Positions 1-12,407 are shown, counted from the stretch's first letter. The stretch is DNA of 64,000 bases from Emydura subglobosa (GCA_007922225.1 ML679946.1:91619313-91683312); one strand, 5' to 3'. The notes: generated from the sequence alone by a model not told the origin. Program-made: numbers and translations.

Positions 1-1235
1 AAAAATACAACCAGCTTCTCTTTTTCTTAAAATGTCTTCAGTCTGAGAACAAGCATGTAAAATGACTGTGATTCTGCTCCTACACTTCCCCCTCGCATTT
101 TCACAGAATAAGAATTAATCAATCTTCTGCACTGAGAACTTTTCGTAGTACAACAGCATGGCCAGTATTGTCTAAACCCAAGTGCTCAAAAATCATGAGG
201 CTGCCACCCACTCAAGCGTGCGGTGGGTTTGAAAAGTATGAGATTTTAAATAAGTGTAATAAATATTAAGTAAATAAGTAAAGTCCACCCATTCATGTCT
301 GAATACTGGTGATATCATAGCAGAATATTCGGAAGTTTTCTCTGTCTATCTCTAACTTTGAACACACAGCAGCTGACCACCCAATGATCTGCCACATGCT
401 ATCTAGCTATCCCCTGGTTGTACCCCAATACCATGACCTCCTGCCATGACTTCCATGATAACTGTCTCTAGGTTATTTCAATGTGTACAGCTAAGGTAAC
501 CGAAGTACATATATTTGCACCTATTACTTTCTGAAAGCAAAGTCTGCTTCTCGCCAATAATATATTTATCAGATGATTATATCTATGCATATCTTTCATC
601 CAGGAGATATGTATAAACATTAAATAAATATTTTAAATATAAAGATTGGGCTCCCTTTATTTACCTTCTGGTGTATGAGTCTTGGGTTCACATCTTCAAG
701 CTTTTCTCCTCAGCCATGAAGGTTAAAAACCAGTGGTATAGTGGTAAAAAAGAAGTGGGTAAACTAACCTAAACTAAATTCTATATTCCCCAAATGAGCA
801 CTGGGTCAGCTTCTCGATTACACTGCTGATAGGTCACTTGTTATAAAACCAACACTGGGATCCTCATGTAATCCACTGACTCCAGGAGCTGGGGGTTTAA
901 GAAATTCACCAAATATTATGCAACTCATAAAAAAATTGCAAGGTTTGCAATTCTGTGTTGCCTGTATTGGTTGCTCGTAGGCCACTCTGCTTGAGAATCT
1001 GGGATTTTATCTATGAGGCAGTCCTTGTCTAGATAGGAGAGTTGGGAGCCTCTTCAAGACTTTGGCCTTGATTTACCACTGTGGTACTACAGTGTTAGGT
1101 CCTGATTTCAGCAAGGTATTTAAGCACCTGCGTAACCGTAAGCACATGAATAGCCCCACAGAATTCAATAGGCCCTTTCATGTGAGGTGTGTTTGCAACC
1201 TCATGTGCTTACAATTAGGCACATGTATAAGTACC
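1..1235. other. AT-rich sequence, no gene seen
   Basis: No reading frame with recognisable protein motifs, RNA gene or clear mobile element was seen. A diffuse dispersed-repeat-like stretch occupies roughly 1060-1215. Confidence 0.6.
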
Positions 1236-1500
1236 CTGTTGAACAGGGGTTTTCATACCTCCCAAAATTTGAAGTGCTGCCCCCAGGTGTTAGGAGGCCT
1301 AGGTGCTGCTCCCAGGGGCTGGGAGTTCCTGGGGCGGGGGCCTGCAGAGCGAGTCTAATGTGCACACATCCCGCAGTGGTTGCTCCCGTGGCTCCTGTCC
1401 CGCAGGGCTGGCTGGGTTCAACTCCCCACCCTAGGTGTTGTGACTTGGTCCCTGGTGCATTTGACTGCAGCATTGCTCAGACTGGGCCCATCCACCCCTC
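1236..1500. repeat. GC-rich patch, probable unclassified repeat
   Basis: This patch is much richer in G and C than the AT-rich DNA on both sides, with clusters of ccccag and ggggc words. Short frames cross it on both strands, but none reads like a known protein. The sharp compositional edges suggest an inserted element rather than a promoter island, although neither terminal repeats nor a target duplication could be found. A decayed, CpG-poor island is the main alternative. Confidence 0.35.
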
Positions 1501-3318
1501 CGCCTTCATATACAGAAGAGGTGTAAAAGAAGGAACAGCATTTAAATGCAATTTTGTTTCATCCTATTCACTCACATTAACTTGAGTTTGCAATGGAGCT
1601 AATGAGGACTGACGTGTTACACTTCGTAATTCCTGAAACTACTCTTTTCAGGACCTTCTCTTCCTGTTTGGCAGAACATATGCCACTGTCGATTCCATTG
1701 GTACTGATGGTACTTTAACATCCATGCAGTGTTTCCTTCCCAAACCTTCCATCTCCTCTTTAGAAACTGAGCCTGTTGTGCCATTGGTACTTCTGGGGTT
1801 AAATTTAAGGGAAGAAAACTATGCATTGAACTAAGCTGATACTGTTGGTGAAAACGCTTTATCCGTCCCAGCCATATTTTCTGGAATGTTTATACAAGCT
1901 CAATAAGATGCTCTGCACCTCCATGCTTGACAGGCTTATGAAACCACTTAGGCACAGTTCCCTCTACGGCTTGATTGCTTCACCAACTCCTCAATAATCC
2001 CTTCTCCCTCAAAGCCTCCCTCAAATATTTGTTTACATTGTGAATGTGTAATTATCTATATTATTTCCTGAAAACACATTGGTCACCAAATGCTAAAGCA
2101 TCACACAATTTGGTTTGCCGTTCAAATATTACTTTTTCTTATGGCATGGGAAATCATTGGTAACTTGGCGATGCTAAGGATTATTTGCAAGAAGTAAGGG
2201 CTTTTTTACCCCCAACATAAATATTTTTGTCCTTTTGACAAATCTCCTTATGGGGATCTCCTCACTAGTTTGTTCAGTCAGAAAAGAATATGCATACAAC
2301 ATATCTTGCATTATAGATTCTAAAAAAAGAAAAAAGAAAAAAGAAAGAGTGGGTGTGATATTTCCATCCAGTTACTTCAGTGGCTATGAAGATGATACTG
2401 TTTGCTTTTATTTAAAAGATAGTTTTTCCATTTTCAGGTTTTAAATATGTATGTGAATACATTCATCAGGCCAGCTGGTTCCTATAGAGTAGCACAGCTG
2501 GAAATATATGCTGGTGACTTGGTTAACATATTTCACATTTTACAGAGTGTAATATGGTAATGGAATGCTAATTTCTGGGGAACCAGATTTGGCTTCAAGG
2601 AAAGGCAGAAAAAAGAATATGGGACACATGGTTTCCTTAACCAGCATTGTTTAAGTAGTGAGCAGATCTCCTGTGAAGAAACATTATTTTGGGATTTCAC
2701 CCTGAAGGGAAGAGGCTTCTTATTCCTCAGGCTTTATTGGGAGCAAAATGACAGAAACAGCTAAACACTATCCAAGAAGAATAAAGTTTACCTTGTTACC
2801 TTGATCCTTTCATGATCCCTGTCAGATACAAATTAATTGACTCAACTCACCAGCTGACTGGAAAAATGATTTCATGCTCCAAATAGAAATTTCCAGAAAC
2901 CAGCTCACAACATCATGGTTGCCCCAATGTCTCCCCTCAAGGGGGCATTTTTAGCTCACTGCATCATCCACACTCACCTATCTCAGTATTTGTGGAAAGC
3001 AAAGGTCATGTACTTCTTAATACTAATGGAGTAACTTTTACTTAACGTCCTCCTCAGGTGCAGACAATGAGCAGTTCACTGGTCAAATGTTTATATTGAC
3101 ATACAGTGATGTGACAGACAGTCAGTATGAGCAAGCAATAATTGCAAGTTGAGTTGTGGACACTCTCGGGAAGACGTATACTCCAAGATCTCACTAATTC
3201 AAATTGGCAGCTTGTGAAAGATGTAACCCAGATCCCTTTCCACATTACAAGAAAATACACCAATGTTGTGCCTTGCATTAGCCCTTAGAAATATCTAAAA
3301 ACTCACCACTAAGCATGA
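1501..3318. other. AT-rich sequence, no gene seen
   Basis: Mostly AT-rich sequence with scattered A-runs (about 2320-2350). No gene or clear element was recognised on either strand. Confidence 0.55.
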
Positions 3319-3392
3319 AGGACCTGATCCGAAGGCCATTGTGGTAACTGGTAACTCCCATTGATTCAAGTGACTTTGAGTCAGACCCAAAG
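3319..3392. repeat. Short quasi-palindromic dispersed repeat
   Basis: The stretch begins cctgatcc, contains aactcccattgattcaagtg, and ends near gagtcagaccc. The ends are roughly inverse complements around a 'cccattgacttcaatggg'-type core. The same design recurs many times in the window (for example 7978-8048 and 38596-38645), so it belongs to a short MITE-like family. Confidence 0.45.
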
Positions 3393-3429
3393 ACGCCTCA
3401 AGAAAACAATGACACATCATGCCTTAACT

Positions 3430-4001
3430 CAGTGGTTCCCAACCTGTGGCCCGTGGCGTCTTTCAAAGTGGCCCGTGGCTCCTCTCCTGCTGGCTGCAGA
3501 AGGGAGCCGCTGCCTAAGGACCCAGGCGAAGTGCATTTCCGCAGAGCTAAAAGACCGGTGCAGGCTCCTTGCTGCGGCAAAGGGGATGGGAGATCAGCGC
3601 TCCCCTCCCCCTGGCTGTAGCAGGGAGCACAGCAAAGTGCTCCACCTAGGTCTATAGGTGCTGGGGTCCCTTCTGGATCCAGAGGGATGGAATAGCAATG
3701 CTCCCCTCCCCCCGCTCCAGCAGAAAGCAAAGAGCTCTGCCTGGCTCCCTAGGTGGTGAAGTCCCTGGCTGCAAAAGGGAGCCACTGCCTAGGGACCCAG
3801 TTGGAGTGCACAGGGCTACAGGATGCATGAGGTTTCCCTGCTGCCGCCAGGGAGACCGGAGATCAGCCAGGAGGCAGCCTCCTCACTGAACTGCTTCCAT
3901 CTGCCTGCAAGGGCAGAGGGCCTGCTGGTGGAGACCGGTGGCCCTTCAGGGTTGTAAAAATTATATCTGTGGCCCTCAAGCCAAAAAAGCTGGGAACACT
4001 G
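3430..4001. mobile_element. Non-autonomous hAT-type DNA transposon
   Basis: The left end reads cagtggttcccaacctgtgg and the right end, read on the minus strand, cagtgttcccagctttttt. These are imperfect terminal inverted repeats of the CAGTG-TTC type common in hAT elements. The flanking octamers ccttaact (3422-3429) and ccttaagt (4002-4009) match at 6 of 8 positions, as expected for an old 8-bp target duplication. The interior is GC-rich and carries a diverged direct duplication: the word starting ggctgcagaagggagcc at 3492 returns as ggctgcaaaagggagcc at 3767, a period of about 275 bp. No transposase frame is present, so the copy is non-autonomous. The overlapping open frames are by-products of the GC-rich repeat. 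Confidence 0.8.
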
Positions 4002-4611
4002 CCTTAAGTAGACACATCTCATGGAATAGTTAAATGGCTAGTGCTATTGTGAGACACCACATGGGAGAAAACCCTGCCTAAGGAAAACTACAATTAACGA
4101 GACAATCTTTTCCCATTGCTTTGGAGGCATATGACTTGCTTGCATTTTGCAGGCCCCTGGCTTGCTTAGGGCTTCTGTGATGTGATCTAGAGAGGGGAGT
4201 CTTCCATTGTTGGGGTGAGACTTGCCCATGTTGCTGAAGAGACTGTGGACTTCATCTGGTACATGTACTGAAGGCAGGGTCTTCCTGTGTACTGGCTGTG
4301 TACTGGCTGGCCCTTCCAGGCACTACTGAGTTGTTATGCTCTCTCTAAGCCCAACTTTCTCCATGCTGGGGATACACCCCTTTTCCTCTCCTTTATGAAT
4401 TGCTCTTCAAATCTTGCACTGTTGGGAGTCCTAGAGATGAGCTTATGTTCTCACCACCATGTTATCAAACCCTGCTCAGACCAGGTCTAATTGGTTTGGT
4501 GGTTAAAACGAGAGGCAGCCTATTGGCACTAATGCAACCACCGTGGCTCACCCTGCTGGAGTTGCAACAGTGGGAGATCTTAAAAAAAAATGTAGCTGGA
4601 AGCAAGGCCAT

Positions 4612-4662
4612 TGTGGTTCAGTTTGCCCATCAGTAAAATGGGGATATTAGTAATGAGCTAAC
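4612..4662 (+). repeat. SINE tail fragment (MIR-like)
   Basis: The text cagtttgcccatcagtaaaa followed by tggggatattagtaatg matches the conserved central and 3' part of tRNA-derived SINEs related to MIR. The tRNA-like head is missing. Confidence 0.5.
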
Positions 4663-4705
4663 TAACCAAGTGTGGTGAAGATTCATTAGATGATATCAAT
4701 GAACT

Positions 4706-4962
4706 CTGGGTCTGTGTGAGCAGCAGATGTAGACATACCTGAGCTAGCTTTGATCGAGCCAGCTCACTAAAAATAATGACGTCATGATGGCATGGTTGCA
4801 ACCTAGGCGGGCTTGTACTCAGGCAGCTAGCCCATGCTGACATCCGTGCTGCCATGATTTCACTGCTATTTTTAGCAAGTTAACTTGATCAAAGGTAGCA
4901 TGGGTACCCGATAAGTGCTGCAATCAGCCCTCTGTTTGCAGTGTAGCTGTAGCATAGGCACA
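4706..4962. mobile_element. MITE of the GTAGACATACC family, degraded
   Basis: Near the left end the sequence gtagacatacctgagctagc leads into agctttgatcgagcc. Further on is ctatttttagcaagttaac, and the right end decays into gcagtgtagctgtagc. The blocks agctttgatc and ctatttttagca occur in the same order in the better-preserved copy at 57945-58242, so the two are members of one family. Boundaries are approximate. Confidence 0.5.
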
Positions 4963-5741
4963 GAGTCAGTCTTAGTCCCTTTCAACTACACTCCACTTGT
5001 AATTAGGCTCTAACAAATCAATTATTAGAGGTAGACCCCCATTTTCTACCCGCAGTTTGGGAAGACGATAGCAGATGCCCTTTGTGTCATGTCGACATCT
5101 AACTAATTGTACCCACAGTCAATTTGAGAATGTTTTAAAGACATCCATTGCACTGCAAATAATTGTGGGTGCACAAGAGCATCTGAAAATGCTTGGTGCC
5201 TGCTTCAATATTGGGATTATACTTTCCAATATACTGCAAGTTTAAAGTTCTCCCCTGGTTCCCTTAGATACGACCACATGCTCTCGTCTATAAGACACTC
5301 AAAGTTGGGTAATACCTCCCCTCCCTGGTGCTTGAGAAATACTAATGCTTATATAGTGCCTTCAGTCCATGGTTCTCAATATTGTGCCATTCAGACCTGT
5401 AGCAGTTTATCTGATATCTCTAACCTAGAGTTGGTAATGGTGTCCGAAACTCCACCCACTTGTGATACCAAAATGAGATACCACTCACAGTATAGTGTTT
5501 CGATCTTCATGATTATCCCTCTTCTTTGTAGTATGCTTTTGTCAAGAGTGAAATAGTTATCAATGTTGTCATTTAAATGGTCATCATTAGATTTCGGATC
5601 CATGGTCAATTGAAGTGCATGAGAGCAGATCAGATCTCTGAGAGCTATTGCTTCAAGCTGTTGTAGACTCGGGCAGACATCACTGCATTGGTTTACTGTT
5701 GGTTTGTATTTAGAAAATTATCATAAAGGTTTAGCGAGTCA

Positions 5742-5800
5742 GGGTCATATTTTCAAAAGTGACCTTTAATTTTGGGCATCCAGTTTTGAAAATATGAGCC
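5742..5800. repeat. Short inverted-repeat element
   Basis: The left arm gggtcatattttcaaaagt is the inverse complement, with few mismatches, of the right arm ttttgaaaatatgagcc. This is a typical short dispersed sauropsid quasi-palindrome with a 'ttttcaaaagtg' arm; it carries no coding content. Confidence 0.55.
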
Positions 5801-6305
5801 TTTGTGTCTTGATATTATTAATTGAAAGCTTAGATTCTATGACCTGGAACAACCTGACCCATGCTGTAGATTATGAGTTGGATCTTGTCTTTAAACTGTG
5901 GGAACATTGTGCAGTTGAGGAGTTGCTACGCCACAGCAAGAACCCCTACAGGAATTCTGGTTGCCTTCATTTTACTGGCTCTTCACAGAACTGTATGCGT
6001 CTCTGAAACTTCATGTCCTCAGTAAACCAGTAAACTGAAGCCTGGAGTTTCAGAAATAAAAAAGGCACTTATATAAACTTGATGAAACTACAATAGTTTT
6101 AGTCTGTAGAAGTCTGGTCTGAGACAGCTGAAAAATAATGCTAATGGGAAAATGGGTGTTCTTTAAGATAACTGATGAAAACATTCAAGGCCGATGTTCT
6201 AATCTTTCTCAGCTGTGGAATGGTACTTTCAGTTGGTTTCTAAAGAAATTTCAGACTATATCTTACCACAAGAAATGTTAACTCTTTTTCTCTCTATATC
6301 TAGGC

Positions 6306-6509
6306 CAGGGATGGCCAACCAGTCAGAGACAAAGAGCCAAAAAATAGCTAAAGATACTGCAAAGAGCCAATTCTCACTGATCTGTCAATTTCGGCGGCAG
6401 CTTGTCAATTTCTCTTTGGTGCCCCATACAATGCGCAGAGCAAAGAGCAGCAAAAAGCCTCATGCAAAGAGTCGCATGTGGCTCACGAGCCGCGGGTTGG
6501 CCACCCCTG
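6306..6509. mobile_element. hAT MITE, 204 bp, with 8-bp target duplication
   Basis: The left end cagggatggccaacc and the right end ggttggccacccctg are inverted repeats with one mismatch. The flanking octamers atctaggc (6298-6305) and atcaaggc (6510-6517) match at 7 of 8 positions. An 8-bp duplication with CAGGG termini is typical of the hAT superfamily. The subterminal sequences read agagccaa and gagccgcgggttgg, which resembles MITEs widespread in turtles. The open frames across it are chance. Confidence 0.85.
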
Positions 6510-6578
6510 ATCAAGGCAATTATTCCTACAACTGAGACTACTATTCCATATGACAGCCCCTGTATATCTTTCTTCACT

Positions 6579-6955
6579 ATTAGAGAAACAAGGTGGGTGA
6601 GGTGATATCTTGTATTGGACCAACTTCTGTTGGTGAGAAAGACAAGAGTTTGAGCTACACAGAGCTCTTCTTCAAGTCTGGGAAAGGTACTAAGGTGTCA
6701 CAGCTAAGTACCAGATCAAACATAGTTTAGCATAAGTAGTTAGCACATATTTTAAGGGACCATTCAAGGTGAAATGGACTTTAAAATATGTCATAACTAC
6801 TTATGCTAAACTTTCTATTTGATCTTAGCTGTGACACTCTTAGTACCTTTCCCAGACCTGAGGAAGAGATCTATGTAGCTAAAAAGCTTGTCTCTCTCAC
6901 CAACAGAAAGTTGGTCCAATAAAAGATATTACCTCACCCACCTGGTCTCTCTAAT
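6579..6955. mobile_element. Long fold-back element, probably two inverted Penelope-like 3' ends
   Basis: Two arms of about 170 bp are near-perfect inverse complements around a spacer of about 25 bp (gggaccattcaaggtg...). The outer ends read tattagagaaacaaggtggg and cccacctggtctctctaata. Each arm, read outward, runs through tatgctaaac, ctgtgacac, acctttcccagac, agctctgtgtagct, caccaacag, ttggtccaataaaagat and attacctcaccca. The same order of words, more diverged, follows the Penelope-like coding remnant at 58440-59100. I therefore infer a head-to-head inverted pair of Penelope-like 3' ends; an unrelated palindromic DNA MITE is the alternative. A transcript through it would form a long hairpin. 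Confidence 0.65.
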
Positions 6956-7977
6956 ATCTTAGAACCAATATGGTTACAACAATGCTTTCTCCATTCTTAT
7001 AATTGATTTTGCAAGTGAAACACCATTCATATTTGTCTGACTGAAATATCTATGTCTTGTGCCTTATGTCTTCATGACATCAATAAAAGTGCCTTCTGGA
7101 AGGCAAAGCAGTAATTCCTCTACTATAGCTCTTCATCAACAGCCAATGCATCCTTTCTTGCTGCTTTGCGACAGCGCTGTAAACAGCATAGCAACCATCA
7201 ACAGCATCCTCTTTTATATGGCAGATTAATCAGTCAATAAATTATTAGATGAAACGGACTTCAGAACTCAAATTGAGAGCTGTCTTCTGAGTTTGCTTCA
7301 TCTTTACATAGCATGCTAAGTTAGCACTAGATCAGAGCATTCACATTTGATAAATATAATCAATAAACGATGCTTTTGTTTGCAATAGTAATACTCGCTA
7401 CTTTAATTACAGAAATTTTCAACTGTGATTTTGAAATTGGAACATATTCGAGGGGCCTGTTTTTCAGAAAGCATGAGCACCCAGCCTACTGCAAATCAGG
7501 AATTGTATTCAGAATTTTAGTTCTCTCCCAGGTAGAAGCAGGATTCCCTTGCTATGTGCTAACCCAGAATTATTTTAAATATTACCTTTCTATCCTTGGT
7601 TGTAGTTCAGGCTTCTAGTAAAAGTTTTATAGAGTCATATAAGTTGGTTTGAAGAGGCTACATTGTAAATTAGATATATAAAATGTGGATCTGTAAACCT
7701 TTTCCTCCTGGTTAGTATTTTGGTTACTAAATTTATTACTTTGCTTTCAGTCCACTCAACAGCATGGTCTCAGAAATCCTGTGTTCATGTGTTTTTGGCC
7801 TTACCTCAGGGTAAAACACCACATTTTTGGTCTGTGGTGCCCTGGTCCTTGAATCTTTTATCCCAAGGAATTTTTTAATGTGAATTTTATCCCAAGGAAC
7901 CTGAAATCCATCATTGAAGAAGCAGGGACAAGGCACAGTAACATGATACTTGATTATTTATTCATCTCCTAACTGAC
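6956..7977. other. AT-rich sequence, no gene seen
   Basis: No recognisable coding, RNA or mobile element signal on either strand. Confidence 0.55.
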
Positions 7978-8048
7978 CTGACCCAGAGTCTGTTGAAGTC
8001 AATGGAAAGCCTACAGGGGAATTCAGTGGGCATTGGATCAGGCCCTTA
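7978..8048. repeat. Short quasi-palindromic dispersed repeat
   Basis: It reads cctgacccagagtctgttga, then agtcaatggaaagcc, and closes with gggcattggatcaggccc. The two ends are inverse complements with mismatches around an agtcaatgg core. Confidence 0.55.
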
Positions 8049-10863
8049 TGAGTGTTCAAGCCCTTATACTTGGAGAAAACTTTCTTATGCTAATGCTAAA
8101 CTACAGTGGGAAAAACAAAACAAAAAATAAGATAGAAAGATTTCGTTTTCCACTACAAAGCCATCAACAATAATGCCCTAATCGGCCAATTCCTTTTTAT
8201 GTATGAAACTTTTCACTCACTGAATACAATTGTCTCTCACAGTTAGGTCTCCCTAAAGACAAATGCTTGGAAAACACCAGCTCTGCTCTATGTGACTGGA
8301 AGGAATCCTACAAAAACACCCAACACTGAGGTCTGTGGGAGGGAGGGAGACCATTACAGATTGAACACAAGGCTATAGAGGAAGAATGCCAAAAGAATGG
8401 ATGCAATGCCATGGTAGTTTCTAAAATCAGTCATAGCTGATGTTCTAGGAATGCACAAATACATTTCTTCTCTCAGTGGCTAGCTTTTCTGTAAGTACAT
8501 GTTAGGATGGTGGGGGAGGATGAGTCAGTGGAGTGACTGCAAAATGGAAAGCCAAGATAGAAGGGCCATTTTTACCACAAAGCCTTCCTTCTCCAGGGTC
8601 AAAGTAATTGTGTTGCTCATTGTTTATTTATAAAGCTCCAAATTCTATCATCCTTACACATGCAGAGTAGCGTTGTACCCCATGAGTAGTCCCATCAATA
8701 GAATTTCACTATAATTCATTTGGGACTACTCACAGAGTAAGACACTACGTTATGGGTGAAATTTCCCCCCCAGGGCAGATGCCTACGCACCACTCATGCT
8801 CCAGGCCTTTTTCTGGCTCTCTACACTGGAGCAAAGTATGTCTCATGTGACTAAGAGTAGCAGCATCTGTCCTAAAGTGGCACAGAATATCATGTGAAGA
8901 AGTGTAACCCACTGAGTATGTTATAGGTCCCCTGTGCACCTGATCTGCAGAGGATAGAAGACTGTTATGGCCCTAAGTACAGTGTCTTGGTTCTTTAGCT
9001 TAAGCTATAATGGCCCATAGTTTTTGCTCTGGAAATACTCAGTGTGTCAGCCAAGATAGCAACTGTCACATCTTCTAGCATTTGAATTGCTGCGGACTTC
9101 AGCTGCTCCGGGTGTGCTTCCTTCAATCAGAGGAAGTATGCAACCATGGTAGCATCAGCTACTTGATCTACTGGCTTCTCCTTTGACCAAAAGCAGGGTA
9201 TGTTTATCCCGCTCTGCCAGGGAAGTGTCAAATATCACTAAGAGATTTAAATTTTTCATGAAGGCAAAGCATTTAAAGCATCAAGTTCTGAACAAAGCCT
9301 CACACATCTGCTTCCTTTGTAAGCTGTAATATAGGGCCCCCAAAAGAATGTTTTATTTCATTTTATTTTATTAAGAAACTTTTTCAAAGTGACCTGGAGG
9401 AAGCCAGACGAGGGAGACACTGATGACTTTTCCTGCATTCTGAAGTATATATTGAGGCTCATCTTTCAAGTAGGATGTTGCTTTTTCTCACAAGAGGCTC
9501 ACTATTATTTACATGACACAACAACAGGGTGAGTTCAGGATCTAAAACATTTAGATTTTTGTATTCTCTTATGGTGAATAGAAACATTTGTCTTTGTTCA
9601 CCTAGAGAGAAATTCAACCCTTTGCAGAAGGCAGCACAAAGCCTATACATCACTTATACTCCACTTAAGTCCCCAACAGGACAGAAGTGGTGTGTAAGTC
9701 GGATGTCTGCTTTCTGCATAGGAGTGAATTGTACTCCTACTATTTTTGCTGTCAGAAAGGACAAGGCTGATACAAGGAAGGATCTGGAGAATTCAGCTTC
9801 AGTGGTGGTTTACGACACACCACTGTTTTTCATTTCTCTTTGTGCAGAAAAAAAAGTATCTTACTTGATTTTAAAGAAGAAAAGGATTGCTTGTTTTGCT
9901 TTGGTTGTTTATGTAAGTTCTGACTGCACTAAATCAATCAGTTGAATGGATTTGCTCAAACTTTCCAATAAATTCATCCATTCGCTGAGAAAGCTTTGAA
10001 TGGGAAGTTTCAGCACAAAGGGAAAGTGTTTGAGAAAGTTATAAGCTATTCTAAAACACAGTTTTAAAAATGAAAAGTCTTGATCCTGAAATCAGATCTG
10101 TGTGTCTATGTGGAGACTCCAAATAAACTCAAATGCAGAGGCCAGGATCCTCCCCCAAGGACCTGATTGTAGGATCATGGCCCAAATCTATATGTTACTG
10201 CCTCCAAACACTATGATACATATTTTTGGGGAGTATTTTAAAGGTAAGATATAATTACTAGTGTTTGAAACAAGTTAAACCATGAAACCATTGAAATGCA
10301 AGTTGGTACCAATAGCAGCATATGGGTTAATGAATAATCAATAGGTGCCTCAGGAAAAACTAAGAAGAGGAGCTTTGTTTTTTAAGAGTGCATTGGTCCC
10401 AATTGCTGCTTATTCCTTATCTGAAACCATGTGATCGATCAACAGAAAAAGATTTGGAGGTTCTATCTGGATAAATCCCCTTCCCATCCAAAGTTTAGAT
10501 ATTTACCAGGAGACAGACAACGTGTAATAATTGAAGCTCTACCTTTTTCCTCCCTCCATTAAATTTCTTCCTTCTCCCTCCCAACGCATCAAAGCATTTC
10601 TTTGAGTCACCCATTTGTCCACCAACCCACTGTGTTCTTGCTCCTTGACCCACAAAAACCCTTCCTATATGTGATACATGCAGTTTTAAGTATAGTCTAC
10701 ATGGCCTTAATCGGCTGAAGGGGGTGAACTTTTAAGTAACAAAGATCCACTAATGTTCATGGTGCAGAACAAAAGGATAATACCATGATACCATGGTGAC
10801 AAATGGCAAAAGACATATGGTAAATAAAGATATTGTTTCTAAAAAGAATATATCTATACATAT
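8049..10863. other. No gene seen
   Basis: A 138-codon plus-strand frame at 9529-9945 and a 50-codon minus-strand run near 9010-9165 show no recognised domain, and no splice-site pair or repeat family could be assigned. Treated as non-coding. Confidence 0.5.
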
Positions 10864-11033
10864 AGGCTTCCAGGGGAGTTTATGGAATCCCCATCTTTGG
10901 AGGTTTCTAAAAACAAGTCGGACAAATAGCTGTCAGGGGTGGTCTAGGTTTACTTGGTCCAGCAACAGTGCAGGGGGATAGAATTGATGACTTCTCAAGG
11001 TTCCTTCCATAGAATTTCTATGATTCTATGATA
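10864..11033 (+). mobile_element. CR1 LINE 3' end
   Basis: The stretch runs from tatggaatccccatctttgg through aaaacaagtcggacaaat and gatgacttctcaaggttcc to the terminal octamer-type repeats atttctatgattctatga. This is the conserved end of CR1 ORF2, the 3' untranslated region and the tail. The copy is 5'-truncated to about 170 bp, as is usual for CR1. Confidence 0.85.
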
Positions 11034-11865
11034 TATCTCAGTTTCTCCATGAGTTGGCTGCTAATTAAGTATAAAAACAAATGTACTAAGAACATGTTCT
11101 TTGATAAAAAAGAGGGGGGAAAAAGGCCTTTCATTTGCAAGTCATTGCTGAACGCTCATTTTTAGCTGTATATCTATCTAGGTATAGTCATAGATGATAT
11201 GGATTCTCTCAGCTTCATCTATAGTATACTTCTTATAAGGAAACAGAACTGAAAACCTGATATCATATTCAGAAAAGTATAAATGGGTTTCCCACTGCTG
11301 AATTTGCCTTATTTTAATTTAAATTTACACATGCTGCTTTAAAGTCCAAAATAGAATCACATATTAGCATAGGATTACTTCTAACTGGAATTTCATAACT
11401 ACTAAAGGATTTAACAGTAAAAATTCCTTTTGAGCAACTCAGGGCTTTCACAATACGTGCTTACAGTTGGCTGACACCAATTCTACTTAATACCAATAGG
11501 CAAAAAAATAAGCTGCTTTATTTCATGCTAGCTGCGTTCTATTGTACACTGCTTTTAAAGCCAGTATTCCATTTACAGTGCCATTAACAGTGACTAGCAT
11601 GCCATTCACAGTTGATAACTATGTCTGCTACTGGATGAAAGGCAAAGTCACAGGGTGCCACCCCAGAACTTTACACACAATGTGAAATCCATCCTTGTGC
11701 ACAGGGGCAGTACAAATATTATACACCACTTAAGATCTCCTCACCTTGAGTCAGACTCAAACGGTGCATAGGCTTTGTGTGGAGACCCTGATCAAGGGTG
11801 AATTTCATCCAAAACACTGATCGATGAGATGGCCCAAACCACCTGGCTTGTGCTGCCATGTGAAA
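11034..11865. other. AT-rich sequence, no gene seen
   Basis: No gene or mobile element was recognised in this stretch. Confidence 0.5.
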
Positions 11866-12407
11866 GATTCATAGAATCATAGAAGATTAGGGTTGGAAGG
11901 GACTTCAGGAGGTCATCTAGTCCAACCCTTGACTGAAAGCAGGACCAACCCCAACTAAATCATCCCAGCCAGGGCTTGTCAAGCAGGCCCTTAAAAACCA
12001 CTAAGGATGGAGATTGCACCACCACCTTAGGTAACCCATTCCAGTGAAAAAGTTTTTCCTAATATCTAACCTAGACCTCTTCCTTTGCAACTTGAGACCA
12101 TTGCTCCTTGTTCTGTCATCTGCCACCACTGAGAACTGCCTAGCTCCATCTTCTTTGGAACCCTCCTACAAGTATTTGAAGGATGCTATCAAATCCCCCC
12201 TCACTTTTCTCTTCTGCAGACTAAATAAGCCCAGTTTACTCAGCCCCTCTTCATAAGTCATGCCCCAGGCCCCTACTCAATTGTATGGCCCTCCTCTGAA
12301 CTCTTTCCAATTTGTCTACATCCTTTCTATCGTGGGTGGGCCCAAAACTGGACACAATACTCCAGATGTGGCCTCACCACTGCAGAATAAAGCGGAATAA
12401 TCACTTC
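11866..12407 (-). mobile_element. CR1 LINE 3' end, minus strand
   Basis: It starts on the plus strand with gattcatagaatcatagaag, the inverse complement of the CR1 tail, followed by the usual CR1 3' words (attagggttggaagggact, aaatcatcccagccaggg, cttgagaccattgctcctt). It therefore contains the terminal C-terminal part of ORF2 and the 3' untranslated region of a minus-strand copy, 5'-truncated at the junction with the plus-strand CR1 that follows. The plus-strand frame across 12044-12256 is the antisense of degenerate CR1 sequence, not a gene. Confidence 0.9.

Noticed and set aside
1236..1500. CpG island promoter
   Set aside because: GC-rich but poor in CpG, with no TATA or coding exon nearby; a repeat is more plausible.
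9529..9945. 138-codon plus-strand open frame as a gene
   Set aside because: No motif or family resemblance, and no exon-like boundaries or promoter.
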